Origin: Olivibacter sitiensis DSM 17696
GTDB taxonomy: Bacteria; Bacteroidota; Bacteroidia; Sphingobacteriales; Sphingobacteriaceae
Assembly (NCBI RefSeq): GCF_000427965.1
Contig: NZ_ATZA01000003.1
Span: 1 to 64,000, forward strand
DNA length: 64,000 bases
Direction: 5' to 3'
Numbering within the stretch: the first letter of the stretch is position 1; every line of letters begins with the position of its first letter. Under the pieces are notes generated by a model. The model searched no databases. It saw nothing but the letters and a program-made list of their open reading frames with translations, and was not told the DNA's origin. The position numbers and the translations under genes are program-made. This document shows, piece by piece, positions 17,672 through 25,911 of this stretch.

Positions 17672-18790
17672 ATGTCTAAATCAAAGAAAGAACAAAAGGA
17701 CCATCAAGCAGTAGTAACGGATAAATCCATCAAATTTTTCGAGAAATACATTAACAACCCCTCTCCCACAGGCTTTGAATGGCAAGGACAACGCCTTTGG
17801 CTCGACTATATTAAACCCTATGTAGACGATACATATACGGACAATTACGGTACGGCAGTGGGCGTCATCAATCCCAAGGCCGACTATAAGGTAGTCATCG
17901 AGGCGCATGCCGATGAGATCTCCTGGTTTGTCAACTATATTACCAATGATGGGCTCATCTACGTCATACGCAATGGGGGCTCCGATCATCAGATAGCGCC
18001 TTCAAAAAGGGTAAACATACACGGAGAAAAGGGCATCGTGAAAGCGGTCTTTGGCTGGCCTGCCATCCATACGCGCGGTGCCGGCGAAAAAGAAGAAAGC
18101 CCTTCGTTGAAAAACATCTTCCTCGACTGCGGTGCCATATCCAAGGAAGAAGTGGAACAGCTGGGCATCCATGTCGGTTCCGTCATTACCTATGAAGACG
18201 AGTTTATGGTATTGAACGACCGCTACTATGTAGGTCGCGCACTGGACAACCGTGCCGGAGGTTTTATGATAGCCGAGGTAGCACGCTTATTAAAGGAAAA
18301 CAAGAAAAAACTGCCTTTCGGGTTGTATATCGTCAATTCCGTGCAGGAAGAAATAGGATTGAAAGGGGCTGAGATGATCGCCGATAGCATAAAGCCCAAT
18401 GTGGCTATCGTCACCGACGTATCGCACGACACCTCTACGCCCATGATCAACAAGATCACACAAGGCGATACGGCCTGTGGCAAGGGGCCAATCATTACTG
18501 CTGCGCCAGCCGTGCAAATCAACCTGAACAAAGTGTTGATCGAAACGGCCAAGGAAAAGAGTATACCTTTCCAAAGGGCGGCTTCCTCCAGAACTACAGG
18601 CACGGATACGGACTCCTTTGCCTATTCCAATGGAGGCGTACCCTCGGCGCTGATCTCGCTCCCTTTACGCTATATGCACACCACGGTAGAGATGGTGCAC
18701 AAGGAAGATGTAGACAATGTCATCAAGCTCATCTACGAGGTTTTGCAGAAAATAGAGGCAGGCCAAGATTTCAGGACCTTCAAGAAATAA
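17672..18790 (+). CDS. M42-family aminopeptidase
   Basis: The 372-residue product belongs to the M42 metallopeptidases (glutamyl aminopeptidase/TET type), which form large cytoplasmic assemblies trimming peptides. Metal ligands visible: His in IEAHADEISW, Asp in ALDNRAGGF, the catalytic Glu pair in NSVQEEIGLKG, Asp in VTDVSHD and His in RYMHTTVEM. An in-frame TTG 18 codons upstream overlaps the promoter and was rejected. A compact hairpin follows the stop before the MFS gene. Confidence 0.9.
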   Translation: MSKSKKEQKDHQAVVTDKSIKFFEKYINNPSPTGFEWQGQRLWLDYIKPYVDDTYTDNYGTAVGVINPKADYKVVIEAHADEISWFVNYITNDGLIYVIRNGGSDHQIAPSKRVNIHGEKGIVKAVFGWPAIHTRGAGEKEESPSLKNIFLDCGAISKEEVEQLGIHVGSVITYEDEFMVLNDRYYVGRALDNRAGGFMIAEVARLLKENKKKLPFGLYIVNSVQEEIGLKGAEMIADSIKPNVAIVTDVSHDTSTPMINKITQGDTACGKGPIITAAPAVQINLNKVLIETAKEKSIPFQRAASSRTTGTDTDSFAYSNGGVPSALISLPLRYMHTTVEMVHKEDVDNVIKLIYEVLQKIEAGQDFRTFKK

Positions 18791-18797
18791 ATTCAAT

Positions 18798-18820
18798 AAG
18801 GCTGTCTTTGAGACAGCCTT
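18798..18820 (+). terminator. Terminator after M42 peptidase
   Basis: AAGGCTGTC and GACAGCCTT form a perfect 9-bp stem over a 5-base loop, eight bases after the stop codon; the tail CTCTTTC is only moderately U-rich. The next start codon is 15 bases away, so partial readthrough into the MFS gene is possible. Confidence 0.7.
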
Positions 18821-18834
18821 CTCTTTCATCTCCC

Positions 18835-19986
18835 ATGAAGCACCTCACGCTGTTTATGGCCGTCTGCTGCGGTCTCATTGTGGCCAATTTGTACTATTGC
18901 CAGCCACTACTGCACCTTATTGCAGCAGATTTCAGTGTTTCGGAAACCGAGGCAGGAAGTATCACCTATATTACGCAGTTGGGCTATGCAGCGGGCCTAT
19001 TGCTCTTTGTACCTCTCGGCGATCTGCTGGAAAAGAAGACCCAGATACTGTACACTTCCTGCATGGTCGTTGTAGTACTCCTTTTTGCATCCTTTACGCG
19101 ATCTTTCTTTCTCCTGCAAGTATTGTCCTTTCTTATCGGTCTATTCTCCATTATCCCCCAGTTGCTCATCCCTTTTGCGGCCAGCCTGGCCAAAAACGAG
19201 GAACGGAGCAAGGTCATTGGCTTGGTAATGGGCGGTTTGCTGATAGGTATTGTTTCTTCGCGCTCACTGAGCGGGCTTGTAGGTCAATACCTGGGATGGC
19301 GGTATATGTATTTCATTGCGGCCAGCATCTGCTTCCTGCTCATCTTGCTGATGCAGCGATGGCTGCCCCATGGCGAACCTACTTTCAAAGGCACCTACAG
19401 AGAGTTGATGCGCTCTATAGTCACTTATATCAAGCAGGACAGCAATTTACGCTTGGCATCTCTGAGCGTGGGCATATCCTTTGGTGCCATGTGTGCTTTT
19501 TGGGTAGCGATGGTACTCTTTCTGGCCTCCCCTCCCTTTAGCTATAGCACCGTGCAAATTGGCCTATTTGGTCTCGTTGGTGCCAGTGGAGCTTTGGCCG
19601 CCCCAATGATAGGCAATCGGCTTTCTAGCAAGCCACAGCTGCTCCACGTCTTTGTGTTGCTAGCGCTGTTGCTGGAATTACTAGCATACCTATCCTTTTA
19701 CATATCTACGCACCATATCCTGCTGCTGGTACTTGGTATCGTTCTGCTCGACGTCGGGCATCAAATGATCGGCATTACCAATCAGAGCCTCATCTATTCG
19801 CTCAATGCTACGGCCCGCAACCGGTACAATACGGTCTTCATGACTTCCAATTTCATTGGCGGTGCTCTTGGCTCTGCATTGGGATTGGCACTTTACCATT
19901 GGCAAGGATGGCATGCCGTATGTATAGGTATCAGCCTTACCGTTATGGGAAATGCATGTCTTAACATCTTATGGAAGAAAAGGTGA
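18835..19986 (+). CDS. MFS transporter, drug/sugar efflux type
   Basis: A 383-residue membrane protein with about 12 predicted helices and no signal peptide. The loop between helices 2 and 3 carries GDLLEKKTQ, the position of MFS motif A (the usual GxLaDrxGrk is degenerate). The overall pattern (ETEAGSITYITQLGYAAGLLLFVPLGD) matches the YnfM/arabinose-efflux-like exporters. The substrate is not predictable. The start is the ATG at 18835; an upstream in-frame TTG lies within the preceding terminator hairpin. It is convergent with the GH3-like gene, three bases away, with no terminator between. Confidence 0.85.
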   Translation: MKHLTLFMAVCCGLIVANLYYCQPLLHLIAADFSVSETEAGSITYITQLGYAAGLLLFVPLGDLLEKKTQILYTSCMVVVVLLFASFTRSFFLLQVLSFLIGLFSIIPQLLIPFAASLAKNEERSKVIGLVMGGLLIGIVSSRSLSGLVGQYLGWRYMYFIAASICFLLILLMQRWLPHGEPTFKGTYRELMRSIVTYIKQDSNLRLASLSVGISFGAMCAFWVAMVLFLASPPFSYSTVQIGLFGLVGASGALAAPMIGNRLSSKPQLLHVFVLLALLLELLAYLSFYISTHHILLLVLGIVLLDVGHQMIGITNQSLIYSLNATARNRYNTVFMTSNFIGGALGSALGLALYHWQGWHAVCIGISLTVMGNACLNILWKKR

Positions 19987-19989
19987 TGG

Positions 19990-21519
19990 TTATTGCGCAT
20001 GCGCTTCTATGAATTTTTCCAGTTCCAAAAAATCTGCCTCTTTCATGACACGGGGTATTTTGATTTGGCCACCTAGCTTTCTCGTCTCCTTGTTCCATTG
20101 ATAGAACACATCGGGAGAGACCAACTCTACTTCCACCCCTTTCAGGGCCTTGGCCCGGGCCACGCCATAGTTTTTGTTCAGCTCGGTCAAATGCCGATTG
20201 AGCGCTTCGGCAAATTGCTCCTTATCCAGATATTTATCTCCATCAACAGCAACATACCACTTGTTGATATAGTCTTCCCCCCGATGGATGGCAGACACGA
20301 CAAATTCCTTTATGCTAATATCAAATTGCTTTTCGAGTCGCTGCATGGCATCGTTCATCTGGTGCACGGCAAGCTGTTCCCCCACCACATTCAGGAAATG
20401 TTTGGTCCTTCCCGTAATGCGTATCTCGGCCAGTTCCTTACTCGTCACCTCCACCGTGTCGCCTATCATATAGCGCCAGGCACCGGCACAGGTGGAGATC
20501 AGCAAGATGTACGTTTCTCCTTCTTCCACATCAGCCAGGGTCAGAACCGGTGCATCGGCCGTTACGGCACCGTCTTGGTCCATGTATTCTTCCTTAAAAG
20601 GTACGAACTCGAAAAATATACCATTGTCCACAATGAGGGCCATCGCATGGGTATCGGGTCGCTTTTGCGTGGCCAAATAACCTTCGGAGGCCAGGTAAGT
20701 TTCGATGACGGTCACTGGCCGCCCCAGAAGCTTGTCGAAACTCTTGCTATAGGGCTCAAAGGCTACACCCCCTGTAGAGTAAACTTCCAAGTGGGGCCAT
20801 ATATCATGAATATGGTTCACTTTATGACGGGCTATGATTCGTTTTAGCATGATCTCTGTCCACGATGGGATCCCCGTGATACTACCGACGTCCCAGTCCC
20901 TAGCCTCCTCTGCAATGCGGTCTATCTTGGTCTCCCAATCGGCTACAGCGGCAATCTCGGGTCCCGGCTTATAGAAACGCCTGAACCAAAAAGGGATATT
21001 GCGTGCACTGATACCGCTTATTTCGCCTTCCATGTGGTCGTCCTTCTCTATCAATCGGGTGCAGCTGCCCAGCATCAAGATCTGCTTGGTGAAAAACTCG
21101 GACGGCAACTCGAAATTCTTTAGACTAAGGATCTGCTGAATGCCAGAGCGTTGGATGGATTCCAGCATATCGTCCGTGATGGGAATGTATTTACTATGGC
21201 TGGTGGTGCCGCTACTCAATGCAAAATAGTCCTGTCCTCCAGGCCAAGTGACATTTTGGTGCCCTTCCAGCAGATAGTGCCACCACTCGGCATATAGCTT
21301 GTCATAGTCGTGAAGCGGTACCTTATCCTGAAATGCGGTGATCATATCATCTGCCTGCAATATCTCGGCAAATTTATATTTCTTTCCAAAAGCCGTCAGC
21401 TTAGCCTTTTCCAAAAGATGTTGGAGCGTCTTCGCCTGCGCTGCTACGGCATCACTATGTCCACCGAGCAAGCCAGCGGCGTCAATGGCTTTTTTAATAA
21501 TTTCACCTATCAGATCCAT
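19990..21519 (-). CDS. GH3-family adenylate-forming protein
   Basis: A 509-residue member of the ANL superfamily related to plant GH3 acyl-acid-amido synthetases. The three nucleotide motifs are present: SSGTTSHSKYIPIT near residue 100, YLASEGYLA near 275 and WRYMIGDTVEV near 350. Plant GH3 enzymes join amino acids to jasmonate or auxin; the bacterial substrate is unknown. Length agrees with bacterial homologues (about 500). It lies 10 bases downstream of surE on the same strand and was probably transcribed with it, an arrangement I believe is common in Sphingobacteriaceae. Confidence 0.87.
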   Translation of the reverse strand: MDLIGEIIKKAIDAAGLLGGHSDAVAAQAKTLQHLLEKAKLTAFGKKYKFAEILQADDMITAFQDKVPLHDYDKLYAEWWHYLLEGHQNVTWPGGQDYFALSSGTTSHSKYIPITDDMLESIQRSGIQQILSLKNFELPSEFFTKQILMLGSCTRLIEKDDHMEGEISGISARNIPFWFRRFYKPGPEIAAVADWETKIDRIAEEARDWDVGSITGIPSWTEIMLKRIIARHKVNHIHDIWPHLEVYSTGGVAFEPYSKSFDKLLGRPVTVIETYLASEGYLATQKRPDTHAMALIVDNGIFFEFVPFKEEYMDQDGAVTADAPVLTLADVEEGETYILLISTCAGAWRYMIGDTVEVTSKELAEIRITGRTKHFLNVVGEQLAVHQMNDAMQRLEKQFDISIKEFVVSAIHRGEDYINKWYVAVDGDKYLDKEQFAEALNRHLTELNKNYGVARAKALKGVEVELVSPDVFYQWNKETRKLGGQIKIPRVMKEADFLELEKFIEAHAQ

Positions 21520-21529
21520 AAGATATCTT

Positions 21530-22276
21530 TCATGATTGAAATATAATATTATCCCATTTTTTCATTTTTTGCAAGGCCTCTTCATCTGTTAAATCTAACC
21601 GCAAGGGAGTGATGGATATATTACCCTGTTGCACTTCGTACCGGTCCGTGCCTACCTCCACCTCCTCTATTGGCCGCACACTGATCCAATAATTCTTGCG
21701 TCCCAACGGATCCTCGCCTGTTACCACCCTACCATCGTAATGCCGCACGGACTGCCTGGTAAATGCAATGGCCTTGGGCTTACGTGGAAAATTGACATTA
21801 TATAAGGCCGGTTCTGTATCATGCATTAGCAGTTCCAAGCACTGCAACACGTAAGGAGCCAAATAATCAAAATCTGGTTCCTCGTCGCCCACGGGCGTAC
21901 TGAGAGCAATGCCCCTGAAACCCAGCATGACGGCTTGTCGCGCTGCCGAGAGCGTGCCCGAATGCCACATGGCATTGCCCAGATTGGTTCCCATGTTTAT
22001 CCCCGATAGCACTATGTCCGTATCGGGCCACAGCTCCGTACCCAACGCCACGCAGTCTGCGGGTGTGCCATTGACGCGCAGGGCTTCTATATCGTTAAAA
22101 GAAATAACCGACTTTTTCACATATAGCGGCCTAGAATGCGTGATGGCATGTCCCATGGAGGATTGCTCCACATCCGGGGCCATGATGCGCACGGTACCGA
22201 ACTCCTTCGCTATGCGCGCCAATGCGGCAATGCCCGGCGCATAGATGCCATCATCGTTGGTGATTAATATGTTCAT
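21530..22276 (-). CDS. surE: 5'/3'-nucleotidase SurE
   Basis: A 248-residue SurE phosphatase, which dephosphorylates nucleoside monophosphates and short polyphosphate, classically under stationary-phase stress. Metal ligands: Asp8 and Asp9 in LITNDDGIYAPG, Ser in EQSSMGHA and Asn in SGINMGTNLGNAM. The NGTPADCVALG segment is also diagnostic. It heads an apparent operon with the GH3-like gene. Confidence 0.94.
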   Translation of the reverse strand: MNILITNDDGIYAPGIAALARIAKEFGTVRIMAPDVEQSSMGHAITHSRPLYVKKSVISFNDIEALRVNGTPADCVALGTELWPDTDIVLSGINMGTNLGNAMWHSGTLSAARQAVMLGFRGIALSTPVGDEEPDFDYLAPYVLQCLELLMHDTEPALYNVNFPRKPKAIAFTRQSVRHYDGRVVTGEDPLGRKNYWISVRPIEEVEVGTDRYEVQQGNISITPLRLDLTDEEALQKMKKWDNIIFQS

Positions 22277-22344
22277 AGGTATGCTGTATTTATTTATGTA
22301 CTATGTAATTGTACATGACAAAATTTATGAACATCAAAAAAACG

Positions 22345-22420
22345 CGTCATTGCCAGGCCTATGGGGCGAAGCAATCTGCGTTTTGTTGTTTGCCAGATTG
22401 CTTCGTTTCTCGCAATGACG
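22345..22420. repeat. REP/MITE-like imperfect inverted repeat
   Basis: Between surE and the lipid-kinase gene a 76-bp element folds back on itself: outer arms CGTCATTGC (22345-22353) with GCAATGACG (22412-22420), inner arms GAAGCAATCTG (22368-22378) with CAGATTGCTTC (22394-22404). The GTCATTGC...GAAGCAATCT wording is typical of dispersed repeats known in many bacterial genomes. No second copy is in this window. Confidence 0.75.
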
Positions 22421-22491
22421 GCAAACAAGAAAAAATGTCACATACTTAGATACTAAGTATAAAACCTAGCGAGGTAAAAATTGTTCATATC

Positions 22492-23433
22492 ATGTCTTGG
22501 AAAAATAAATATATGATAGATCATGGCCCTCACCCGCTCATTCAGCTTTTGCATAACGATGCCGCTGGGGCATCAACACAGGAACTCGAACTGGTGAAAC
22601 TCATCCATAAAGAAGGTTTTAAGTGCAAACTATTTGGCCATTCAGAACGCATTGCCCATCAGATACTGCCGCAGACCGACGTACTTGCGGTAGCGGCAGG
22701 AGACGGCACCATCCGCAAGCTGGCATTGGACATGCTCAATGGACATCTCAAACACCGGAGGCCCATAGCCCTATTGCCACACGGCACGGCCAATAATATT
22801 TCGAGGGCTCTCGGTATCTCGGGCACCAATAGGCAAATCATACGCTCCTGGCATCAACAGTACTTACATCCCTTTGATATTGGCCAGTACAGCATAGGTA
22901 GAAAATATAGTTTTTTCTTGGAATCCTTTGGTTTTGGAGTCTTCCCAAGATTGATCAGCATCTTCAACGATAGGAAAAAAGAAGTAGCGCATAATGTGGA
23001 TGAGGAAATACATCTAGCATTGCAGTATCTGCTCGATATCGTAAAATACTATAAGGCCAGAATGTGCCATATACAAATCGGAAAGCAGCGGATAGATGAA
23101 AAGCTATTGCTATTGGAAGTCATGAACATTCCTTCCATAGGCCCTAGACTCACGCTTTCCCCTCACTCCGACCCCAGTGATGGTATCTTGGAGTTGGTTT
23201 ATGTTACCGAAGCACAAAGAGAGGCCTTTATAGCCTGGATCGAGCAAATGATTGCCGGCAAAAGCACTAAGCTGGAGGCCAAGCGTATACTGCTCAATAA
23301 AGCTAGTATTACACTACCTCCAGTTGACTGGCATACCGATGACCGTCTGATTAAGAGAAAAAGCAAAGGTACCGTACATATCTCCCTATTGGGACATATG
23401 TTTGATTTTCTGGGAACCGTAGAAAAAAAATAA
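22492..23433 (+). CDS. Diacylglycerol/lipid kinase family protein
   Basis: A 313-residue DAGK_cat protein. The catalytic loop signature AAGDGTIRK is near residue 66 and the LPHGTANNISRALGI segment, which binds the ATP phosphates, is near residue 96. Members phosphorylate diacylglycerol, ceramide or similar lipids, or act in lipid A-type recycling. The C-terminal beta-sandwich is present and the length is normal. A second ATG eight codons in is possible as a start. It stands alone between a REP-like repeat and a promoter-terminator unit. Confidence 0.84.
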   Translation: MSWKNKYMIDHGPHPLIQLLHNDAAGASTQELELVKLIHKEGFKCKLFGHSERIAHQILPQTDVLAVAAGDGTIRKLALDMLNGHLKHRRPIALLPHGTANNISRALGISGTNRQIIRSWHQQYLHPFDIGQYSIGRKYSFFLESFGFGVFPRLISIFNDRKKEVAHNVDEEIHLALQYLLDIVKYYKARMCHIQIGKQRIDEKLLLLEVMNIPSIGPRLTLSPHSDPSDGILELVYVTEAQREAFIAWIEQMIAGKSTKLEAKRILLNKASITLPPVDWHTDDRLIKRKSKGTVHISLLGHMFDFLGTVEKK

Positions 23434-23441
23434 AAAAAAAT

Positions 23442-23472
23442 TTTGCAAAGTGTACAAGACACACTATATTTG
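23442..23472 (+). promoter_or_regulatory. Consensus promoter TTTG-N19-TATATTTG
   Basis: TTTG at 23442-23445 and TATATTTG at 23465-23472, 19 bases apart, match the Bacteroidota housekeeping promoter exactly. It starts eight bases after the lipid-kinase stop and faces a terminator only 34 bases on, with no gene between. Confidence 0.75.
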
Positions 23473-23478
23473 CATCAT

Positions 23479-23547
23479 CATAATTTAGGTTTATAATTGG
23501 TTAGTAAAGGTCTCTAGTCTCCCCGGCTAGGGACCTTTCGTTTTTCA
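23479..23547 (+). ncRNA. Candidate small RNA of about 65-70 nt
   Basis: A perfect promoter (start expected near 23478-23480) is followed by a short AU-rich leader and a strong intrinsic terminator ending near 23545. No open frame of useful length lies inside. The next gene has its own promoter further on. The unit therefore looks like an independent noncoding transcript or a prematurely terminated leader. It does not resemble an RNA family I know; the call rests on signals, not homology. Confidence 0.5.
23506..23545 (+). terminator. Intrinsic terminator of the candidate small RNA
   Basis: AAAGGTCTCTAG (23506-23517) pairs with CTAGGGACCTTT (23527-23538) over 12 positions with one G-U wobble, loop TCTCCCCGG, then TTTTT at 23541-23545. 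Confidence 0.8.
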
Positions 23548-23581
23548 TCCCATGGCAATCTATCGACCGAATCGGCATTAA

Positions 23582-23613
23582 TTTGGACACCATTGCATTT
23601 CTAGCTATCTTTG
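23582..23613 (+). promoter_or_regulatory. Promoter TTTG-N20-TATCTTTG for the Crp/Fnr gene
   Basis: TTTG at 23582-23585 and TATCTTTG at 23606-23613 are spaced by 20 bases. Transcription should begin near 23620, about 60 bases before the regulator start. Confidence 0.7.
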
Positions 23614-23680
23614 ATATATACGGCCATAAATAAGGCTGAAACTACTACAAAGGGTTATATCCGCAGACCGATTCGTAACC

Positions 23681-24259
23681 ATGTTTGATGCTCTCAAAAA
23701 ATCACTGGATCATATTATTCAACTCAACGAAGAGGAATGGACAAGTATAAAAGATGCTTTTGAACTAGTCAGTGTACCTTCAAAACACCTGTTAACGGAC
23801 TTTGGCGAAAGAGAATCTAAGATCTATTTTGTAGGCGAAGGCCTAGTACGTCTATATTGCATGAACAGCAAGGGCGAAGAAACAACGGTATTCATTTTTA
23901 AGGAACATCATTTTGCCAGTTGTTATCATAGTTTTCTTACCCAAACACCCAGTGACCAAGCCATGGAGACATTGGAAAGCTGTACGCTGCTTTCTATCAG
24001 CAAAGAAAACTACAGCAGGCTCCATCGGGAAGTCCCGAAGATGAACATGATTACCCGTGTAGTAGCAGAGCAGCGATTCATCAATGCCCAACGTATATTT
24101 TCTTCCCACATTATGCGTACAGCCGAGGAGCGCTACCTCGAATTTGAACGATTACATGGAGACCTATTATTACGGATTCCTCACCATATCATTGCTTCTT
24201 ACCTCGGCATCACTCCCGTCTCGCTCAGTCGCATCAGAAATCGGCTAAGCAAAAAATGA
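23681..24259 (+). CDS. Crp/Fnr-family transcriptional regulator
   Basis: A 192-residue protein with an N-terminal cyclic-nucleotide-binding-like beta roll (about 20-125) and a C-terminal winged helix whose recognition helix reads ASYLGITPVSLSRIRNRL (about 170-188). The beta roll lacks the RxA cAMP-contact motif, and there are no clustered N-terminal cysteines, so neither cAMP nor an iron-sulfur cluster is predicted; the ligand is unknown. Single-gene unit with its own promoter; the neighbouring outer-membrane-type protein may or may not be a target. Confidence 0.88.
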   Translation: MFDALKKSLDHIIQLNEEEWTSIKDAFELVSVPSKHLLTDFGERESKIYFVGEGLVRLYCMNSKGEETTVFIFKEHHFASCYHSFLTQTPSDQAMETLESCTLLSISKENYSRLHREVPKMNMITRVVAEQRFINAQRIFSSHIMRTAEERYLEFERLHGDLLLRIPHHIIASYLGITPVSLSRIRNRLSKK

Positions 24260-24303
24260 TTTTTTCTTATCTTATGTTAACGGCGTAAAATCTTGGTCGG
24301 TTT

Positions 24304-24311
24304 TACCTTTG
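24304..24311 (+). promoter_or_regulatory. Minus-7 element TACCTTTG
   Basis: Perfect TAnnTTTG match 23 bases before the start at 24335. No clear minus-33 box is present, which could mean an activator-dependent promoter. Confidence 0.4.
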
Positions 24312-24334
24312 CTGCCATTACATATTTACGGATT

Positions 24335-24925
24335 ATGATCACGAACAAACAAAATTCCCTTTACATTTACACCTGTACTTTCCTTTTGTGCCTCTTTATT
24401 TCAGCTCTTTTTCATGCGCATGCGCAAGAAGCAAAGCTGGGCCCTCGCGTAGAGGTAGAGGCCGACCCCTTAGCTTATGTTTTCAAAGGATATTCCATTC
24501 ACACGGCCGTCACTTACTCGGGGTTTAGATCCAGTGTAGGTGTTTTTGGGATAGAACCACCCAAATTTTTCCTCGAAAATAAAGCGTTCTCGGTATTTAC
24601 CTCGGGTTTTGATGTGAAAACAGACTATTTGTTTGGCAGTATAAAGGGCTTCTATGCCGGACTTCAGCTGACGTATAGTAAGGAAAGAGTAGGGCTTAAG
24701 GATGCGGAATACAGAGAAAGTATCTGGGGTTTGAACATTGGTGTAAGGACAGGCTATCGTTTCCTATTTGGAAAAGCAGAAAACAACTACAAAGGGTTTT
24801 ACCTTACTCCATGGATAGCACTTATGTACGCTCCCGATGCCAAGACAATTCAACACGGCACTCAGGAATACCAACAATCTTCGTGGGCTCCCTTTCCTAC
24901 CGTGCACGTGGGATGGCGTTTTTAG
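24335..24925 (+). CDS. Secreted protein, probably a small outer-membrane beta-barrel
   Basis: The 196-residue product starts with a signal peptide (cleavage near AHAQ, residue 32). The mature part alternates polar and aromatic residues in strands (EVEADPLAYVFKGYSIH, FYAGLQLTYSKE, FYLTPWIALMYAP) and ends in Phe (HVGWRF), the usual signal for outer-membrane barrel insertion. I do not recognise the family. An in-frame TTG 14 codons upstream falls in the promoter region and was rejected. It directly follows the Crp/Fnr regulator gene. Confidence 0.6.
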   Translation: MITNKQNSLYIYTCTFLLCLFISALFHAHAQEAKLGPRVEVEADPLAYVFKGYSIHTAVTYSGFRSSVGVFGIEPPKFFLENKAFSVFTSGFDVKTDYLFGSIKGFYAGLQLTYSKERVGLKDAEYRESIWGLNIGVRTGYRFLFGKAENNYKGFYLTPWIALMYAPDAKTIQHGTQEYQQSSWAPFPTVHVGWRF

Positions 24926-24983
24926 ATCAGGCTCTTTCCGTCTTTTTGCCAAGCGCTAAGCTATAAGAATGTGTTTTTTTTCG

Positions 24984-24991
24984 TACGTTTG
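24984..24991 (+). promoter_or_regulatory. Minus-7 element TACGTTTG
   Basis: Perfect TAnnTTTG match 27 bases before the epimerase start at 25019. No TTTG at the standard upstream distance. Confidence 0.4.
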
Positions 24992-25018
24992 AAGAACATA
25001 CGGCTACATATCCAATTC

Positions 25019-25897
25019 ATGATCGAACTACAAAACGATTCTCTACATATCAAGATTGCCAAAAAAGGGGCAGAAATCATTTCCTTGTACGATAAGCGCG
25101 ATGGTATTGAGCATATATGGCAGGCCGACCCCACTGTATGGCCTTGGCACGCACCAAATTTATTTCCCATAGTCGGCGGCTGCAAGGATAATAGAATCTT
25201 GATAGACGGGCAATATTTTCCGCTTACCAGGCACGGCTTTGCTAGGCATAGCACGTTCAACATTTTGGAAGCTTCTCCCCTACATGCGGTATTTTCGTTC
25301 TTGTATAACGACGAAAGTCTACAAGTTTTTCCTTATAAATTTGAATATCAGATCATATACGATTTGGAGGAAAGTCAGTTACGCATTACCTACAAAGTAA
25401 TCAATCTTGACGACAATGCTATCTATTTTTCCATTGGCGCGCATCCCGCATTTGCTATTCCGTTCTTCCAACATGAACAATACAGCGATTACTATCTCAC
25501 ATTTGAATACGAAGAGGTTTTGTCTTCGCAACTGCTGGACAGCGATGGTCTTGTCACTGGCCAGACAAGGGATATCCTTATCGAGCAGGGAAATTTACAT
25601 CTATCGCCCACATTATTTGAAAATGACGCCTTGGTATTCATGAACCTACGCTCCAAACGAATAGACATCAAGAGTGAGAAGCACCAAAAGAGTATTTCGA
25701 TATATTTTCCATCATTCAAAGAGCTGGGGATATGGGCCAAGCCATATGCACACTTTATCTGTGTAGAACCTTGGCTGGGACATGCAGACCATGCCAGTGA
25801 AAATCCTACCGCCTTTCAGGAAAAACCAGGCATACAGTCACTTCGCCACGGGCATACCTTTGAAGCCGATTTCGTTATAGCCATCAATCTACAATAA
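25019..25897 (+). CDS. Aldose 1-epimerase family protein (LacX-like)
   Basis: A 292-residue galactose-mutarotase-fold protein. The catalytic-region His is in SIGAHPAF near residue 140. A further conserved His is in TRHGFARHSTF near residue 75, and HFICVEPWLG near 245 carries the Glu expected as catalytic base. Members interconvert alpha and beta anomers of hexoses or bind sugar phosphates. A GTG 16 codons upstream overlaps the promoter element and was rejected. The phosphodiester glycosidase gene follows 14 bases after the stop, suggesting a two-gene carbohydrate operon. Confidence 0.87.
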   Translation: MIELQNDSLHIKIAKKGAEIISLYDKRDGIEHIWQADPTVWPWHAPNLFPIVGGCKDNRILIDGQYFPLTRHGFARHSTFNILEASPLHAVFSFLYNDESLQVFPYKFEYQIIYDLEESQLRITYKVINLDDNAIYFSIGAHPAFAIPFFQHEQYSDYYLTFEYEEVLSSQLLDSDGLVTGQTRDILIEQGNLHLSPTLFENDALVFMNLRSKRIDIKSEKHQKSISIYFPSFKELGIWAKPYAHFICVEPWLGHADHASENPTAFQEKPGIQSLRHGHTFEADFVIAINLQ

Positions 25898-25911
25898 GAC
25901 ACGACATCCCT

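Noticed and set aside
18897-19541. 214-residue reading frame on the plus strand inside the MFS transporter
   Set aside because: Second frame of a clear 12-helix transporter gene; composition (many His, Arg, Cys, Ser) is that of a shadow frame.
20098-20847. 249-residue antisense frame within the GH3-like gene
   Set aside because: The minus-strand GH3-like protein has all three nucleotide motifs; the antisense frame has no recognisable features and no promoter.
24984-25018. GTG start for the aldose epimerase
   Set aside because: It would place the start before the TACGTTTG promoter element; the ATG at 25019 fits the family length.
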